This document shows positions 1 to 7,667 of a DNA stretch of 33,891 nucleotides, one piece after another (within the stretch, counting starts at the first letter, position 1; the number at the start of each line of letters is the position of its first letter). The stretch comes from an uncultured Paracoccaceae bacterium (GTDB lineage: Bacteria > Pseudomonadota > Alphaproteobacteria > Rhodobacterales > Rhodobacteraceae). Both the position numbers and the translations under genes were made by a program. The notes under the pieces are model-generated. The model was not told where the DNA came from and made no database searches. It saw nothing but the letters and a program-made list of their open reading frames with translations. Location: the NCBI GenBank assembly GCA_913041145.1, contig CAJWHE010000019.1, forward strand, positions 1 through 33,891, read 5' to 3'.

Positions 1-146
1 AAAATATACTGCACAATCTATATTAAGTTTCTTGTAATTTTTGTATAAATAAAAGCATAGTTTGAATAAATAAAATAAAGTGTTAATTTTCTATTTTCTT
101 TTGCTTCCAAACCCCGAAGTAAAGTATTTTAAAAGAGGAGAGGCTG

Positions 147-1082
147 ATGGTTAAAAAGAGCTCAAAAGTTATTATTACATGTGCGGTGACAGGATCTATC
201 CACACCCCTAGTATGTCAGCACATTTGCCTGTAACACCTGGAGAGATCTCAGAAGCCGCGATTGCGGCTGCAGAGGCAGGTGCAGCCATTTTGCATTTAC
301 ATGCAAGAGATCCAGAGACTGGAAAGCCATCACAAGATCCTAGCGTGTATGAACAATTTTTACCTAGAATAAAGCAGTCAACTAACGCAGTTGTTAATAT
401 AACAACAGGTGGCTCCCCGCATATGACAATTGAAGAACGTATGTTGCCAGCAACTGTTTTCAAACCAGAGGTGGCTTCTTTGAATATGGGGTCAATGAAT
501 TTTGGTCTTTATCCTATGTTAAATCGATTTTCTGAATTTAAGCATGACTGGGAAAAAGCACATTTAGAGAACTCTAGAGATGGTGTTTTTAAGAATACTT
601 TTAAGGACATAGAAACAATACTAAATATTGGTAATGAGAATGGTACACGTTTTGAGTTTGAATGTTATGATATATCACACCTGTATAACTTGGCTCACTT
701 TGTTGACCGAGGACTTGCAAAGACTCCCTTATTTATCCAGTCTGTCTTTGGTCTTCTTGGTGGAATTGGAGGACACCCAGAAGACTTGATGCACATGAAG
801 CGCACTGCAGATCGTTTGTTTGGAGAAGACTATTGCTGGTCAATACTTGGAGCTGGTAAAAATCAGATGTCCCTTGCATCGATTGGTGCTGCGCAAGGAG
901 CAAATGTTCGTGTTGGCTTGGAGGATTCATTATGGATTAGTCCAGGGAAATTAGCGACTTCTAATGCAGAGCAGGTCACAAAAATAAGACAAATACTAGA
1001 AGGTTTATCTCTTGAAATTGCTTCACCTGAGGAAGCACGTGAGATTTTAAGTTTAAAGGGTGGAGACAACGTCTCTTTTTAA
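147..1082 (+). CDS. BKACE family beta-keto acid cleavage enzyme (DUF849)
   Basis: This 311-residue protein belongs to the beta-keto acid cleavage enzymes, whose founding member is 3-keto-5-aminohexanoate cleavage enzyme Kce. The family transfers the acyl part of a beta-keto acid to acetyl-CoA, giving a CoA ester plus acetoacetate or the reverse. The zinc-site HxH is visible at H50 and H52 in AILHLHARDP, and the conserved Glu is E259 in VRVGLEDSLW. Length is normal for the family. A strong Shine-Dalgarno GAGGAG at 135-140 lies 6 nt before the ATG. The dehydrogenase 16 nt downstream is in the same operon, so a beta-hydroxy acid may be oxidised and then cleaved. Which beta-keto acid is used cannot be read from the sequence; dehydrocarnitine-type and aminohexanoate-type members look alike at this level. 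Confidence 0.9.
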   Translation: MVKKSSKVIITCAVTGSIHTPSMSAHLPVTPGEISEAAIAAAEAGAAILHLHARDPETGKPSQDPSVYEQFLPRIKQSTNAVVNITTGGSPHMTIEERMLPATVFKPEVASLNMGSMNFGLYPMLNRFSEFKHDWEKAHLENSRDGVFKNTFKDIETILNIGNENGTRFEFECYDISHLYNLAHFVDRGLAKTPLFIQSVFGLLGGIGGHPEDLMHMKRTADRLFGEDYCWSILGAGKNQMSLASIGAAQGANVRVGLEDSLWISPGKLATSNAEQVTKIRQILEGLSLEIASPEEAREILSLKGGDNVSF

Positions 1083-1098
1083 AAAGTAGGAAAATAAT

Positions 1099-1881
1099 AT
1101 GATTGATGGGATGGGATTAGATAGAGGCACTAAAGTTTTAGTTACAGCTGGTGCAAGTGGTATAGGTAGAACTATAGCAGAGACTTTTGAACAAGCTGGA
1201 GCAAAAATCCATATATGTGATAATTCTGATATTGCGTTGGAAAAATGCTCTTCTGATCACCCCTCATGGGGTGTTACTAAATGTGATGTGTCTAAGCCTG
1301 CTGAGGTTGATACTCTTTTTGATGAAGTACAAAAAAACCTGTTGGGATTAGATGTTTTAGTTAATAATGCTGGCATTGCTGGGCCGACTTCCCCTGTTCA
1401 TGAAATGGATATAGAAGATTGGAACAGGACAATTGAAATTAATTTGAACGGACAGTTTTATTGTGCTCGAAGAGCTGTTCCTTTGCTGAAGGCGTCAAAT
1501 AATGCATCAATGATTTGTATATCGTCAGTAGCAGGAAGGTTTGGATATGCTTATAGGACACCTTATTCAGCAACAAAATGGGCAATAATAGGTCTTATGA
1601 AAAGTTTAGCAGTTGAATTGGGTCCTGACGGTATTAGAGTTAACGCAATTTTGCCGGGGATCGTAGAAGGTCCTAGGATAGACAAAGTTATCGAAGCAAG
1701 GTCTAAGGAAATGAACTTATCATTTGAAGACATGAAGACAGAGATGATTAGTAAGGTATCCCTTAGAACAACAGTTACAGCTCAAGATGTAGCCAACCAG
1801 GCTATCTTTCTTTGTAGTCCTCTTGGTGCAAAGATATCAGGTCAACCGATTAGTGTATGTGGTAATGTAGAGGTTTTATAA
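1099..1881 (+). CDS. SDR family NAD(P)-dependent oxidoreductase
   Basis: A classical short-chain dehydrogenase/reductase of 260 residues, cytosolic. The nucleotide-binding glycine motif TAGASGIG is at residues 16-23, NNAG at 89-92, and the catalytic residues are N115, S143, Y156 and K160 (YSATK). The C-terminus is the usual substrate loop plus a short tail. It starts 16 nt after the BKACE stop, with AGGA about 8 nt upstream of the ATG; a second ATG at residue 5 is possible. The operon suggests that it oxidises the beta-hydroxyl of a compound whose keto form the upstream enzyme cleaves. That role is inferred. The SDR family is too diverse to name the substrate. Confidence 0.88.
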   Translation: MIDGMGLDRGTKVLVTAGASGIGRTIAETFEQAGAKIHICDNSDIALEKCSSDHPSWGVTKCDVSKPAEVDTLFDEVQKNLLGLDVLVNNAGIAGPTSPVHEMDIEDWNRTIEINLNGQFYCARRAVPLLKASNNASMICISSVAGRFGYAYRTPYSATKWAIIGLMKSLAVELGPDGIRVNAILPGIVEGPRIDKVIEARSKEMNLSFEDMKTEMISKVSLRTTVTAQDVANQAIFLCSPLGAKISGQPISVCGNVEVL

Positions 1882-1909
1882 AATTAGTGTCTCAAAGACG
1901 GTATTTAAT

Positions 1910-2818
1910 TTAATCTAAAGGACCAATATGGGACTTGCCGAGTTTTCTTGCCAATAAAATTTGCCTTTGCCTTTCCCTAAAACGCGTACGGTCATTATCA
2001 GAACACTCATTTAAACATTGATGACAGCTCACCCCAGCTTCATAGCCAGGTTTTTTTATATCTTCTGGCTGCAAGGGCCTACGGCAAGCGAAACAAAGAC
2101 TATGGTTTCCTTCTTTCAGACCAAACCCAACAGAAACACGTCCATCAAATACGAAACATTCACCCTCCCAGGAGCTATTTTTTGCGGTTTTTTCTTCCAA
2201 ATATTTTAAAATACCACCGTCCAAATGGAAGACGTCTTTAACACCTTGGTTCAAAAGATAATTGGTTGATTTTTCACACCTTATCCCTCCAGTACAAAAC
2301 ATAGCAACTTTCTTATCAGCAAAACGCTCTTTGTTACTTTCCCACCATTTTGGGAACTCTCGGAAGCTTTTTGTCCCAGGATTAATGGACCCTTTGAAAG
2401 TTCCAATACCGATTTCGTAGTCGTTCCGGGTGTCGATTAATACTACATCTGGATCTTTTGTGAATGTGTCCCAGTGACTTGGGTCTACGTAGTGTCCAAC
2501 ACCAGATATAGGGTTCACTTCCGGTTGCCCCATGGTAACAATCTCACTTTTTAAACGGACCTTTAACCTAGCGAATGGCATGGAAGTGGCAAAACTTTTT
2601 TTTAACTTAATGTTATTGCAGTTTGGTATATTTTTAATATGGGTAATAACTTTTGATATTGATGTATCTGATCCAGCAATTGTACCATTAATACCTTCTG
2701 TAGCTATTAGAATAGTTCCTCTAACATTGTTAGATTTACATAGTTCTAATAAGCTAGGACGTAAGCTACCTGGATCACTAAATTTCGTGAAATGATATAA
2801 TGTTATTACCGTAAACAT
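1910..2818 (-). CDS. trhO: tRNA uridine(34) hydroxylase TrhO (YceA-type rhodanese)
   Basis: A 302-residue protein of the TrhO/YceA family. In characterised members it performs the O2-dependent hydroxylation of U34 in some tRNAs, giving ho5U, the precursor of cmo5U/mcmo5U. The N-terminal domain (about residues 1-95) is followed by a rhodanese domain (about 110-215) with the family loop CTGGIRCEKS; the active-site Cys is C175 and the second conserved Cys is C181. The C-terminal tail carries paired cysteines (CFAC and CHQC-type motifs). It is convergent with the SDR gene and divergent from pncA. No clear Shine-Dalgarno precedes the ATG. It is a housekeeping tRNA-modification gene and its neighbours share no evident pathway. 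Confidence 0.93.
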   Translation of the reverse strand: MFTVITLYHFTKFSDPGSLRPSLLELCKSNNVRGTILIATEGINGTIAGSDTSISKVITHIKNIPNCNNIKLKKSFATSMPFARLKVRLKSEIVTMGQPEVNPISGVGHYVDPSHWDTFTKDPDVVLIDTRNDYEIGIGTFKGSINPGTKSFREFPKWWESNKERFADKKVAMFCTGGIRCEKSTNYLLNQGVKDVFHLDGGILKYLEEKTAKNSSWEGECFVFDGRVSVGFGLKEGNHSLCFACRRPLQPEDIKKPGYEAGVSCHQCLNECSDNDRTRFRERQRQILLARKLGKSHIGPLD

Positions 2819-2918
2819 AGATCATAAAATAGAGTGTAATAGTGGTCTATGGCAAGAGAAAGTATTGACGGTAATACAACAAGGTTTTAGCAATGGGTGA
2901 GAGTGTTGGAGAAACTTT

Positions 2919-3527
2919 GTGCGTTCTAAACAAGAAGCTTTAATAGCTATAGATCTACAAAATGATTTTTGCAAAGGCGGAGCTTTAGCTGTGCCCGGAG
3001 CAGAAGATATTTTAGATCGAGTAAATAGTATAATGAGAACATTCCAAACTGTTGTTTTGACGCAGGATTGGCACCCCAAAAACCATAGTTGCTTTGCATC
3101 CCAATACTCTGAAAAAACCCCATACACGGTGATTGATATGCCTTATGGACCACAGGTTTTATGGCCTGATCATTGTGTCCAGGGCAGTCGAGGTGCTGAC
3201 TTTCATAGTTCTGTTAATGTAAGAGATAGCCATTTAATATTGCGAAAGGGTTTTAGAAAAAGTATAGACAGCTATTCTGCTTTTTTTGAAAATGACAGGA
3301 AAACACCTACAGGGTTACTAGGTTTTTTAAAAGATAAAGGTATACACAAGATCACTATTGTAGGCTTAGCTTTAGATTTTTGTGTTAGCTTTTCGGCAAT
3401 TGATGCCGCTCGGTTAAATTTCGATGTTAATGTACTTAAGTCACTTTGTCGTGGTATTAACCTCGACGGATCATTAGAGTCTGCCCTAAGTGATATGAAG
3501 AAATCTGGAGTTAAAATAGATGGTTGA
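2919..3527 (+). CDS. pncA: nicotinamidase PncA
   Basis: A 202-residue isochorismatase-fold nicotinamidase that hydrolyses nicotinamide to nicotinate and ammonia. The catalytic triad is visible as D12 (IDLQNDF), K110 (LRKGF) and C155 (LALDFCVSFSA). The metal-binding residues D50 and H52 (QDWHPKNH) and H85 are present. The start is GTG at 2919, chosen because GGAG at 2908-2911 sits 7 nt upstream and the protein then begins just before the first beta strand. Its stop overlaps the start of pncB by 8 nt, which indicates translational coupling. Together the two genes make the Preiss-Handler salvage route from nicotinamide to nicotinate mononucleotide. Confidence 0.93.
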   Translation: MRSKQEALIAIDLQNDFCKGGALAVPGAEDILDRVNSIMRTFQTVVLTQDWHPKNHSCFASQYSEKTPYTVIDMPYGPQVLWPDHCVQGSRGADFHSSVNVRDSHLILRKGFRKSIDSYSAFFENDRKTPTGLLGFLKDKGIHKITIVGLALDFCVSFSAIDAARLNFDVNVLKSLCRGINLDGSLESALSDMKKSGVKIDG

Positions 3528-4812
3528 TATAGCGACTAGGGTTTATAATCATAAATGGAAAATCGATCCAATTGTGCGGTCACTAATTGATACAGATTTT
3601 TATAAACTTTTAATGTGTCAATCGGTTTTCCGTAACAAACCAGAGACTCAAGTCACATTTTCATTAATGAACAGATCTACTCATATCAGGTTAGCAGAAA
3701 TTGTTGACGAGGGAGAGTTGAGGGAACAGCTTGATCATATTCGATCGATTAAACTTTCAAGGGGGGAGAGCACATTCCTTCGGGGTAATACTTTTTATGG
3801 AAAAAGGCAGATGTTTAGTTCTGAATTTATGGAATGGTTTGAAAATTTCTCATTACCGCCATATCATTTAGAAAAAACTAACGGACAATATGAACTTACA
3901 TTTGAAGGTAAATGGCATGAGGTAATGCTTTGGGAAGTTCCTGTGTTGAGCGTTCTAATGGAGATGAGATCCCGATCTGTATTAAAGACCTTAGACCGTT
4001 TCCAGTTACAGGTTCTATATGCTAGAGCAATGACAAAGCTTTGGGAGAAAATAAATTCCTTACAGAAATTAGAAGGCCTCCGAATTGCAGATTTTGGAAC
4101 TAGGAGAAGACATAGTTTCTTATGGCAAGATTGGTGTGTCCAAGCTATGCATGCCGGCTTAGGTAAAAATTTTGTTGGTACTTCCAATTGCTTGATTGCG
4201 ATGAAACGTGAGGTAGAAGCAATAGGGACTAATGCGCATGAAATGCCTATGGTTTACTCTGCATTAGCGTCTGATGACGCAGAGCTAAAAATAGCTCCGT
4301 ATAATATGTTGGAAGATTGGCAGGAGGAACATGATGGAAATCTTCGAATAATTTTACCAGATACGTATGGAACTAAAAACTTTCTGGATAACGCACCACC
4401 TTGGTTGGCTAGTTGGACTGGAATCAGAATTGACTCTGGTGATCCGGTAGAGTCAGCAGAGATAGTAATTAAGTGGTGGAAAAAATGTGGAGAAAATCCA
4501 AAAGATAAATTAATTATTTTTTCAGATGGCCTAGATGTTGATACAATATCTAAACTACATAGTTTATTTTCACATAGGGCTAAGGTGTCTTTTGGCTGGG
4601 GTACTTTGCTGACAAATGATTTCCGAGGTTTAATTAATAATGATAATTTGGTACCGTTTTCGCTTGTTTGTAAAGCAGTTAGTGCAAACGGTACACCAAC
4701 AGTTAAGTTAAGCGACAACCCCTTAAAGGTCATGGGGCCTGAGAGTGAGGTCAAACGTTACCAACGTATTTTTGATACAGGCATTCAAAAAGAGCGTAAA
4801 TTAATAGTTTAA
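3520..4812 (+). CDS. pncB: nicotinate phosphoribosyltransferase PncB
   Basis: A 430-residue enzyme that couples nicotinate to PRPP, with ATP hydrolysis, to give nicotinate mononucleotide. The early motif LIDTDFYKLLMCQ is typical of the family. The transiently phosphorylated histidine is H240 in GTNAHEMPM. The phosphate-binding segment around IRIDSGDP and FSDGLDVDTI is intact. Length matches proteobacterial PncB. It overlaps pncA by 8 nt at the 5' end. At the 3' end it overlaps the convergent kinase gene by 4 nt (4809-4812), so there is no room for a separate terminator. Confidence 0.95.
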   Translation: MVDIATRVYNHKWKIDPIVRSLIDTDFYKLLMCQSVFRNKPETQVTFSLMNRSTHIRLAEIVDEGELREQLDHIRSIKLSRGESTFLRGNTFYGKRQMFSSEFMEWFENFSLPPYHLEKTNGQYELTFEGKWHEVMLWEVPVLSVLMEMRSRSVLKTLDRFQLQVLYARAMTKLWEKINSLQKLEGLRIADFGTRRRHSFLWQDWCVQAMHAGLGKNFVGTSNCLIAMKREVEAIGTNAHEMPMVYSALASDDAELKIAPYNMLEDWQEEHDGNLRIILPDTYGTKNFLDNAPPWLASWTGIRIDSGDPVESAEIVIKWWKKCGENPKDKLIIFSDGLDVDTISKLHSLFSHRAKVSFGWGTLLTNDFRGLINNDNLVPFSLVCKAVSANGTPTVKLSDNPLKVMGPESEVKRYQRIFDTGIQKERKLIV

Positions 4813-5768
4813 GATCCGTAACTATTGAATAGCTCTAAACAAGATAAGGCACGTTCCGCCTGTTCGCGATGAACAGAAGACCCTAATGGTGCTCTGGAGA
4901 TCCCCCACCCACATGAGACCAAACTTCTTACCATAATAAAAAAATTAATAGTGTTTGTATCAGTTTGAAATTTATTTCGAGCTTTATTGTAAGCTTCTAT
5001 TAGTGCTGACTTTGCTTGATTAAAATATCTCTTATTAAAATGTTGTATTAGTATAGTGGCTAAGTCATATTCGCGAAAACCAAACCCACAATCATCAAAG
5101 TCAATTATCCACATTTTTTGAGTATCTACCAAAATATTTTCTTCAAGTAGATCTGCGTGGATAAGTCCCTTATCTCCATTATGAATCTTTCCTAGTGTCT
5201 GTCTTAACTTATTTTTTATTTTATAAATAAATTCGGATTCTTGCTTACTTAATGACGGATTTTCCCAATACCTTCCCCAAGCAGGGTTATCACTAAAAAA
5301 CTCTTCCTCATCCCATTTGTGTCGAACGAACGAATTGGTATTAATTCTGTCTGTAATATTATGGAGTTCTGCTGTTATTTTTCCTAAATTTTTAAATATG
5401 GAAATGAGCTCTTTCTCATCAGCCGTGACAATTTTTTCTTTCAATTCAGTCGCTTTAACCCATTTAATTATGGAAGCTGTTCTTAGGCCTTTTGTTTCAA
5501 CGATTAAATCTTTATTTAGCGCTCTGATCGGGCTTGGACATGGAAAGTTTTGCTTTGTTAAAGCCTCCATCCACATGAGTTCTGAAATTATGGCTTGTGA
5601 GGATTGATAGCCTGGCCGATGAAACCTAAAAGCAGCTCTTTGACCGGAGTTTAGTGTTACATCAAGAACAATATTTTCTCTATTTTTTACTAACTTAGGT
5701 TTAGCTTTTAATCCTCCCCATGCATCAGAAACATTAATTACAGAACTAATTAACTCTGTATTATCCAT
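4809..5768 (-). CDS. APH/ChoK-fold phosphotransferase, possibly a hydroxylysine- or amino-alcohol-type kinase
   Basis: A 319-residue kinase of the aminoglycoside phosphotransferase / homoserine kinase II fold. The Brenner-type catalytic motif is H204-x-D206 with N211 (IHADLLEEN), and the metal-binding motif is D223 in IIDFDD. The gene starts on a TAATG shared with the stop of the upstream aminotransferase (1 nt overlap), so the two are translationally coupled. In animals, related kinase/PLP-enzyme pairs phosphorylate an amino alcohol (for example 5-hydroxylysine by HYKK) and then eliminate ammonia and phosphate. I infer a similar two-step pathway here. The fold alone does not fix the substrate, so an antibiotic-resistance reading is unlikely but not excluded. 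Confidence 0.8.
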   Translation of the reverse strand: MDNTELISSVINVSDAWGGLKAKPKLVKNRENIVLDVTLNSGQRAAFRFHRPGYQSSQAIISELMWMEALTKQNFPCPSPIRALNKDLIVETKGLRTASIIKWVKATELKEKIVTADEKELISIFKNLGKITAELHNITDRINTNSFVRHKWDEEEFFSDNPAWGRYWENPSLSKQESEFIYKIKNKLRQTLGKIHNGDKGLIHADLLEENILVDTQKMWIIDFDDCGFGFREYDLATILIQHFNKRYFNQAKSALIEAYNKARNKFQTDTNTINFFIMVRSLVSCGWGISRAPLGSSVHREQAERALSCLELFNSYGS

Positions 5769-7030
5769 TAAGTAAGCTTTTCTAAAACAAATTCGAGGGT
5801 ATCTATTGCTAGATCAGAGTTCTCTTTCGAGAATGGCATTGGTGGACGCATTTTTAGTGTATTACGACACCTACCTATACTGTTAAGCAAAATTCCATGT
5901 TGTTGCATTTCCTCGACAACTCTTGCAGTGAATTTTGTAGCTGGTTTGCCTGTTGAATCGACAAACTCTACTCCAAAAAACAGGCCATTCCCTCTCACGT
6001 CTCCTATCAGGTGGTTAGAGATATTATTTAACCTTTTAAGGGAATATTCTCCAACAATTTTAGCATTTTCTATTAAGTTTTCTTCCTCAATAACTTGTAA
6101 AGTTGCAGTGGCTGCGGCACAACTTACTGGATTGCCACCAAAGGTATTGAAGTAACCAAATGCTGACCTAAAACTATCCATAACATCTTTACAGGTAACA
6201 ACGGCTCCAACTGGATGTCCATTTGCCATTGGTTTCCCTAGTGTTACGACATCAGGCTCAAAACCCAACCACTCATGACCCCACCAGTGTGTGCCAATTC
6301 TACCAAAACCTGGTTGAACTTCATCACAAAGTAATAGTCCTCCCGCTTTCCTAATCACTTCTATAGTCTTATCTAAAAATCCTGGCTTTACAGTTGGAAA
6401 GCCTTCATTTGCAAAAATTGGACAAAACATAAACCCTGCAAAACCAAAACCATCTTTTTCCAATTCATCGATTGCAATTGAAATATTTTTTGCGAAGAGA
6501 TCTATTTGACTTTCATATGTACCACCTAGTGGGTTTATACTTTCCGGAGATGGGACAAGTCTTATGTTATCTTTATAACCTCCAATTGGTGGTCTACGCG
6601 CTGAAAGTTGTGAAACTAACCCTGTGTTACCATGATATGTGTTATCGGTGGCTATAAAGCCTGACTTCCCAGTCACTGCTTGGGCCATTCTAAGTGCAAT
6701 ATCGTTTGCCTCTGAGCCGGTACAAACCATTACTAATTGATCTAGTTCTTTTGAAAATTTGGAGCAAAGAGATTCGCCATAATCCAAAATTCCTTCATGT
6801 AGGTATCTAGTATGAGTATTTAAAGTTTTCGCTTGTTTCACTATTGCCTCAACCACCTTAGGGTGACAGTGACCCACATGCGGAACATTGTTGTAGCAAT
6901 CAAGGTATTTTTTTCCATCAGCCCCGTAAAGCCAAACTCCCTCACCTTTAACTATATGAACTGGCTTTTCGTAAAATGTAGGAAAATTTTCCCCTAAAAG
7001 CTTATTTCTTCTTAGTAAAATTTCATTCAT
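5768..7030 (-). CDS. class III PLP enzyme, AGXT2L-like phospho-lyase type
   Basis: A fold-type I class III aminotransferase-family protein of about 420 residues. The PLP lysine is K266 in LGKPMANGHPVGA. The segments DCYNNVPHVGHCHP near the N-terminus and GFGRIGTHWW before the lysine resemble the AGXT2L subgroup, which includes ethanolamine-phosphate and phosphohydroxylysine phospho-lyases rather than true transaminases. The ATG at 7030 is preferred over an in-frame TTG one codon earlier. It overlaps the arfB stop by 8 nt and ends on a TAATG shared with the kinase. The kinase partner supports phospho-lyase chemistry, but an omega-amino acid:pyruvate transaminase remains possible. Confidence 0.85.
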   Translation of the reverse strand: MNEILLRRNKLLGENFPTFYEKPVHIVKGEGVWLYGADGKKYLDCYNNVPHVGHCHPKVVEAIVKQAKTLNTHTRYLHEGILDYGESLCSKFSKELDQLVMVCTGSEANDIALRMAQAVTGKSGFIATDNTYHGNTGLVSQLSARRPPIGGYKDNIRLVPSPESINPLGGTYESQIDLFAKNISIAIDELEKDGFGFAGFMFCPIFANEGFPTVKPGFLDKTIEVIRKAGGLLLCDEVQPGFGRIGTHWWGHEWLGFEPDVVTLGKPMANGHPVGAVVTCKDVMDSFRSAFGYFNTFGGNPVSCAAATATLQVIEEENLIENAKIVGEYSLKRLNNISNHLIGDVRGNGLFFGVEFVDSTGKPATKFTARVVEEMQQHGILLNSIGRCRNTLKMRPPMPFSKENSDLAIDTLEFVLEKLT

Positions 7031-7445
7031 CAAAATTAACCCTTTTGCGAAGTGTTTTAATTAGACCACGACCCTTTTTTTTGATAATTCTTTTCTCTTT
7101 GATTCCATAAGATGGCCTTGTAGGTAGACGTTTTTTTGCAACTTGACTTGCCTCTAAGATAAGTTCCTTAAGTTTATTTTTGGCCAATATTCTATTTCTA
7201 TATTGAGATCTAGTTTTCTGGACATTTATTATTAAAATGCCATCAGAAGTCCAGTTACTTCCAGAGATTTTTTTAAGACGCGTTTTTACTGACTCAGATA
7301 AGTGCGGAGATTTTTCTGCAAAAAACCGTAACTCTACAGCTGTTGAAACTTTATTTACATTTTGGCCACCTGGGCCCTGAGAAGTAGAAAAGGTTTCGGT
7401 TAACTCCCACTCAGCAATTGAAATTGATTCGGTTACTTTGATCAT
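7023..7445 (-). CDS. arfB: alternative ribosome-rescue peptidyl-tRNA hydrolase ArfB
   Basis: A 140-residue protein of the ArfB/YaeJ (ICT1-like) family, which hydrolyses peptidyl-tRNA on ribosomes stalled without a stop codon. The catalytic G26-G27-Q28 lies in GPGGQNVNKVSTAVEL, and the basic C-terminal tail that enters the empty mRNA channel is present (lysine/arginine-rich from about residue 118). I see no Shine-Dalgarno before the ATG. A TATAAC-like -10 lies only about 15 nt upstream on this strand, so the mRNA may be nearly leaderless; this is tentative. It overlaps the downstream phospho-lyase gene by 8 nt. The second rescue factor, smpB, lies about 3 kb away. Confidence 0.93.
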   Translation of the reverse strand: MIKVTESISIAEWELTETFSTSQGPGGQNVNKVSTAVELRFFAEKSPHLSESVKTRLKKISGSNWTSDGILIINVQKTRSQYRNRILAKNKLKELILEASQVAKKRLPTRPSYGIKEKRIIKKKGRGLIKTLRKRVNFDE

Positions 7446-7466
7446 AAGAAGAATGTACGTTATAAA
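7438..7466 (+). promoter_or_regulatory. candidate sigma-70 promoter for a plus-strand intergenic RNA
   Basis: TTGATC at 7438-7443 and TATAAA at 7461-7466 are separated by exactly 17 nt. This would start a plus-strand transcript near 7473, reading into the structured intergene rather than into any gene. In AT-rich DNA such matches arise by chance, so this is a weak prediction. Confidence 0.3.
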
Positions 7467-7469
7467 AGA

Positions 7470-7498
7470 AAGGGTTGCCTAATTTTTTGACAACCCTT
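7470..7498 (-). terminator. candidate intrinsic terminator or 5' hairpin
   Basis: An 8-bp perfect stem AAGGGTTG (7470-7477) / CAACCCTT (7491-7498) encloses a 13-nt AT-rich loop. On the minus strand it is followed by TTCTTTTAT, a moderately T-rich run, so it could end transcripts arriving from the VUT gene before arfB. On the plus strand it would instead form the 5' hairpin of the putative intergenic RNA. The direction is not settled. Confidence 0.4.
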
Positions 7499-7646
7499 CC
7501 GAATTTTATGGAGCAAGGCAAATTGGAAAAACCAAAAACCTCAGTCGAATTTAAGGGGCTGCCCTTACAACTCTACCTCCGAAGTTGTTATAACCTTGCT
7601 GTTCCATTGAATTCTAGACATAGGCACCTCCTTTCTATAATTTTTT
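7473..7646 (+). ncRNA. putative structured small RNA with anti-Shine-Dalgarno motifs
   Basis: The intergene between arfB and the VUT gene folds well. ATGGAGCAAGG (7508-7518) can pair with CCTTGC plus TCCAT (7594-7607, with a 3-nt bulge) to close a domain holding three hairpins: TTGG/CCAA at 7523-7535, TAAGGG/CCCTTA at 7552-7567 and ACAACT/AGTTGT at 7567-7588. The loop of the last is CTACCTCCGA. A second CCTCC lies at 7627-7631, just before a run of six T (7641-7646). CCTCC-bearing loops are typical of alphaproteobacterial anti-SD sRNAs. The pairing is nearly symmetric, so the minus strand could be the functional one. I recognise no named family. Confidence 0.35.
7565..7621 (-). CDS. possible 18-residue leader or small peptide
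   Basis: An ATG at 7621 on the minus strand is preceded by a near-perfect Shine-Dalgarno (AAAGGAGG, 5 nt before the ATG) and opens an 18-codon frame, MSRIQWNSKVITTSEVEL. A second 18-codon frame from the ATG at 7607 (ending at 7551) reads MEQQGYNNFGGRVVRAAP. The strong ribosome site is the only coding argument. The same bases read as an anti-SD motif on the other strand, so the SD could be incidental. It would be co-transcribed with the VUT gene, whose stop lies 46 nt upstream of the ATG. Confidence 0.2.
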   Translation of the reverse strand: MSRIQWNSKVITTSEVEL

Positions 7647-7667
7647 AAGATACCTCATCTTTGCATA

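Noticed and set aside
83-463. Minus-strand open frame of 126 codons over the start of the BKACE gene
   Set aside because: It lies antisense within a clear family gene, has no ribosome site and its translation has no domain resemblance.
2822-3153. Minus-strand frames upstream of trhO, overlapping pncA
   Set aside because: They are antisense to the conserved catalytic part of nicotinamidase and show no coding features.
7473-7646. tmRNA coding piece suggested by the short frame ending RAAP
   Set aside because: The frame lacks the AND/AANDN-type tag start and there is no tRNA-like acceptor arm or T-loop sequence.
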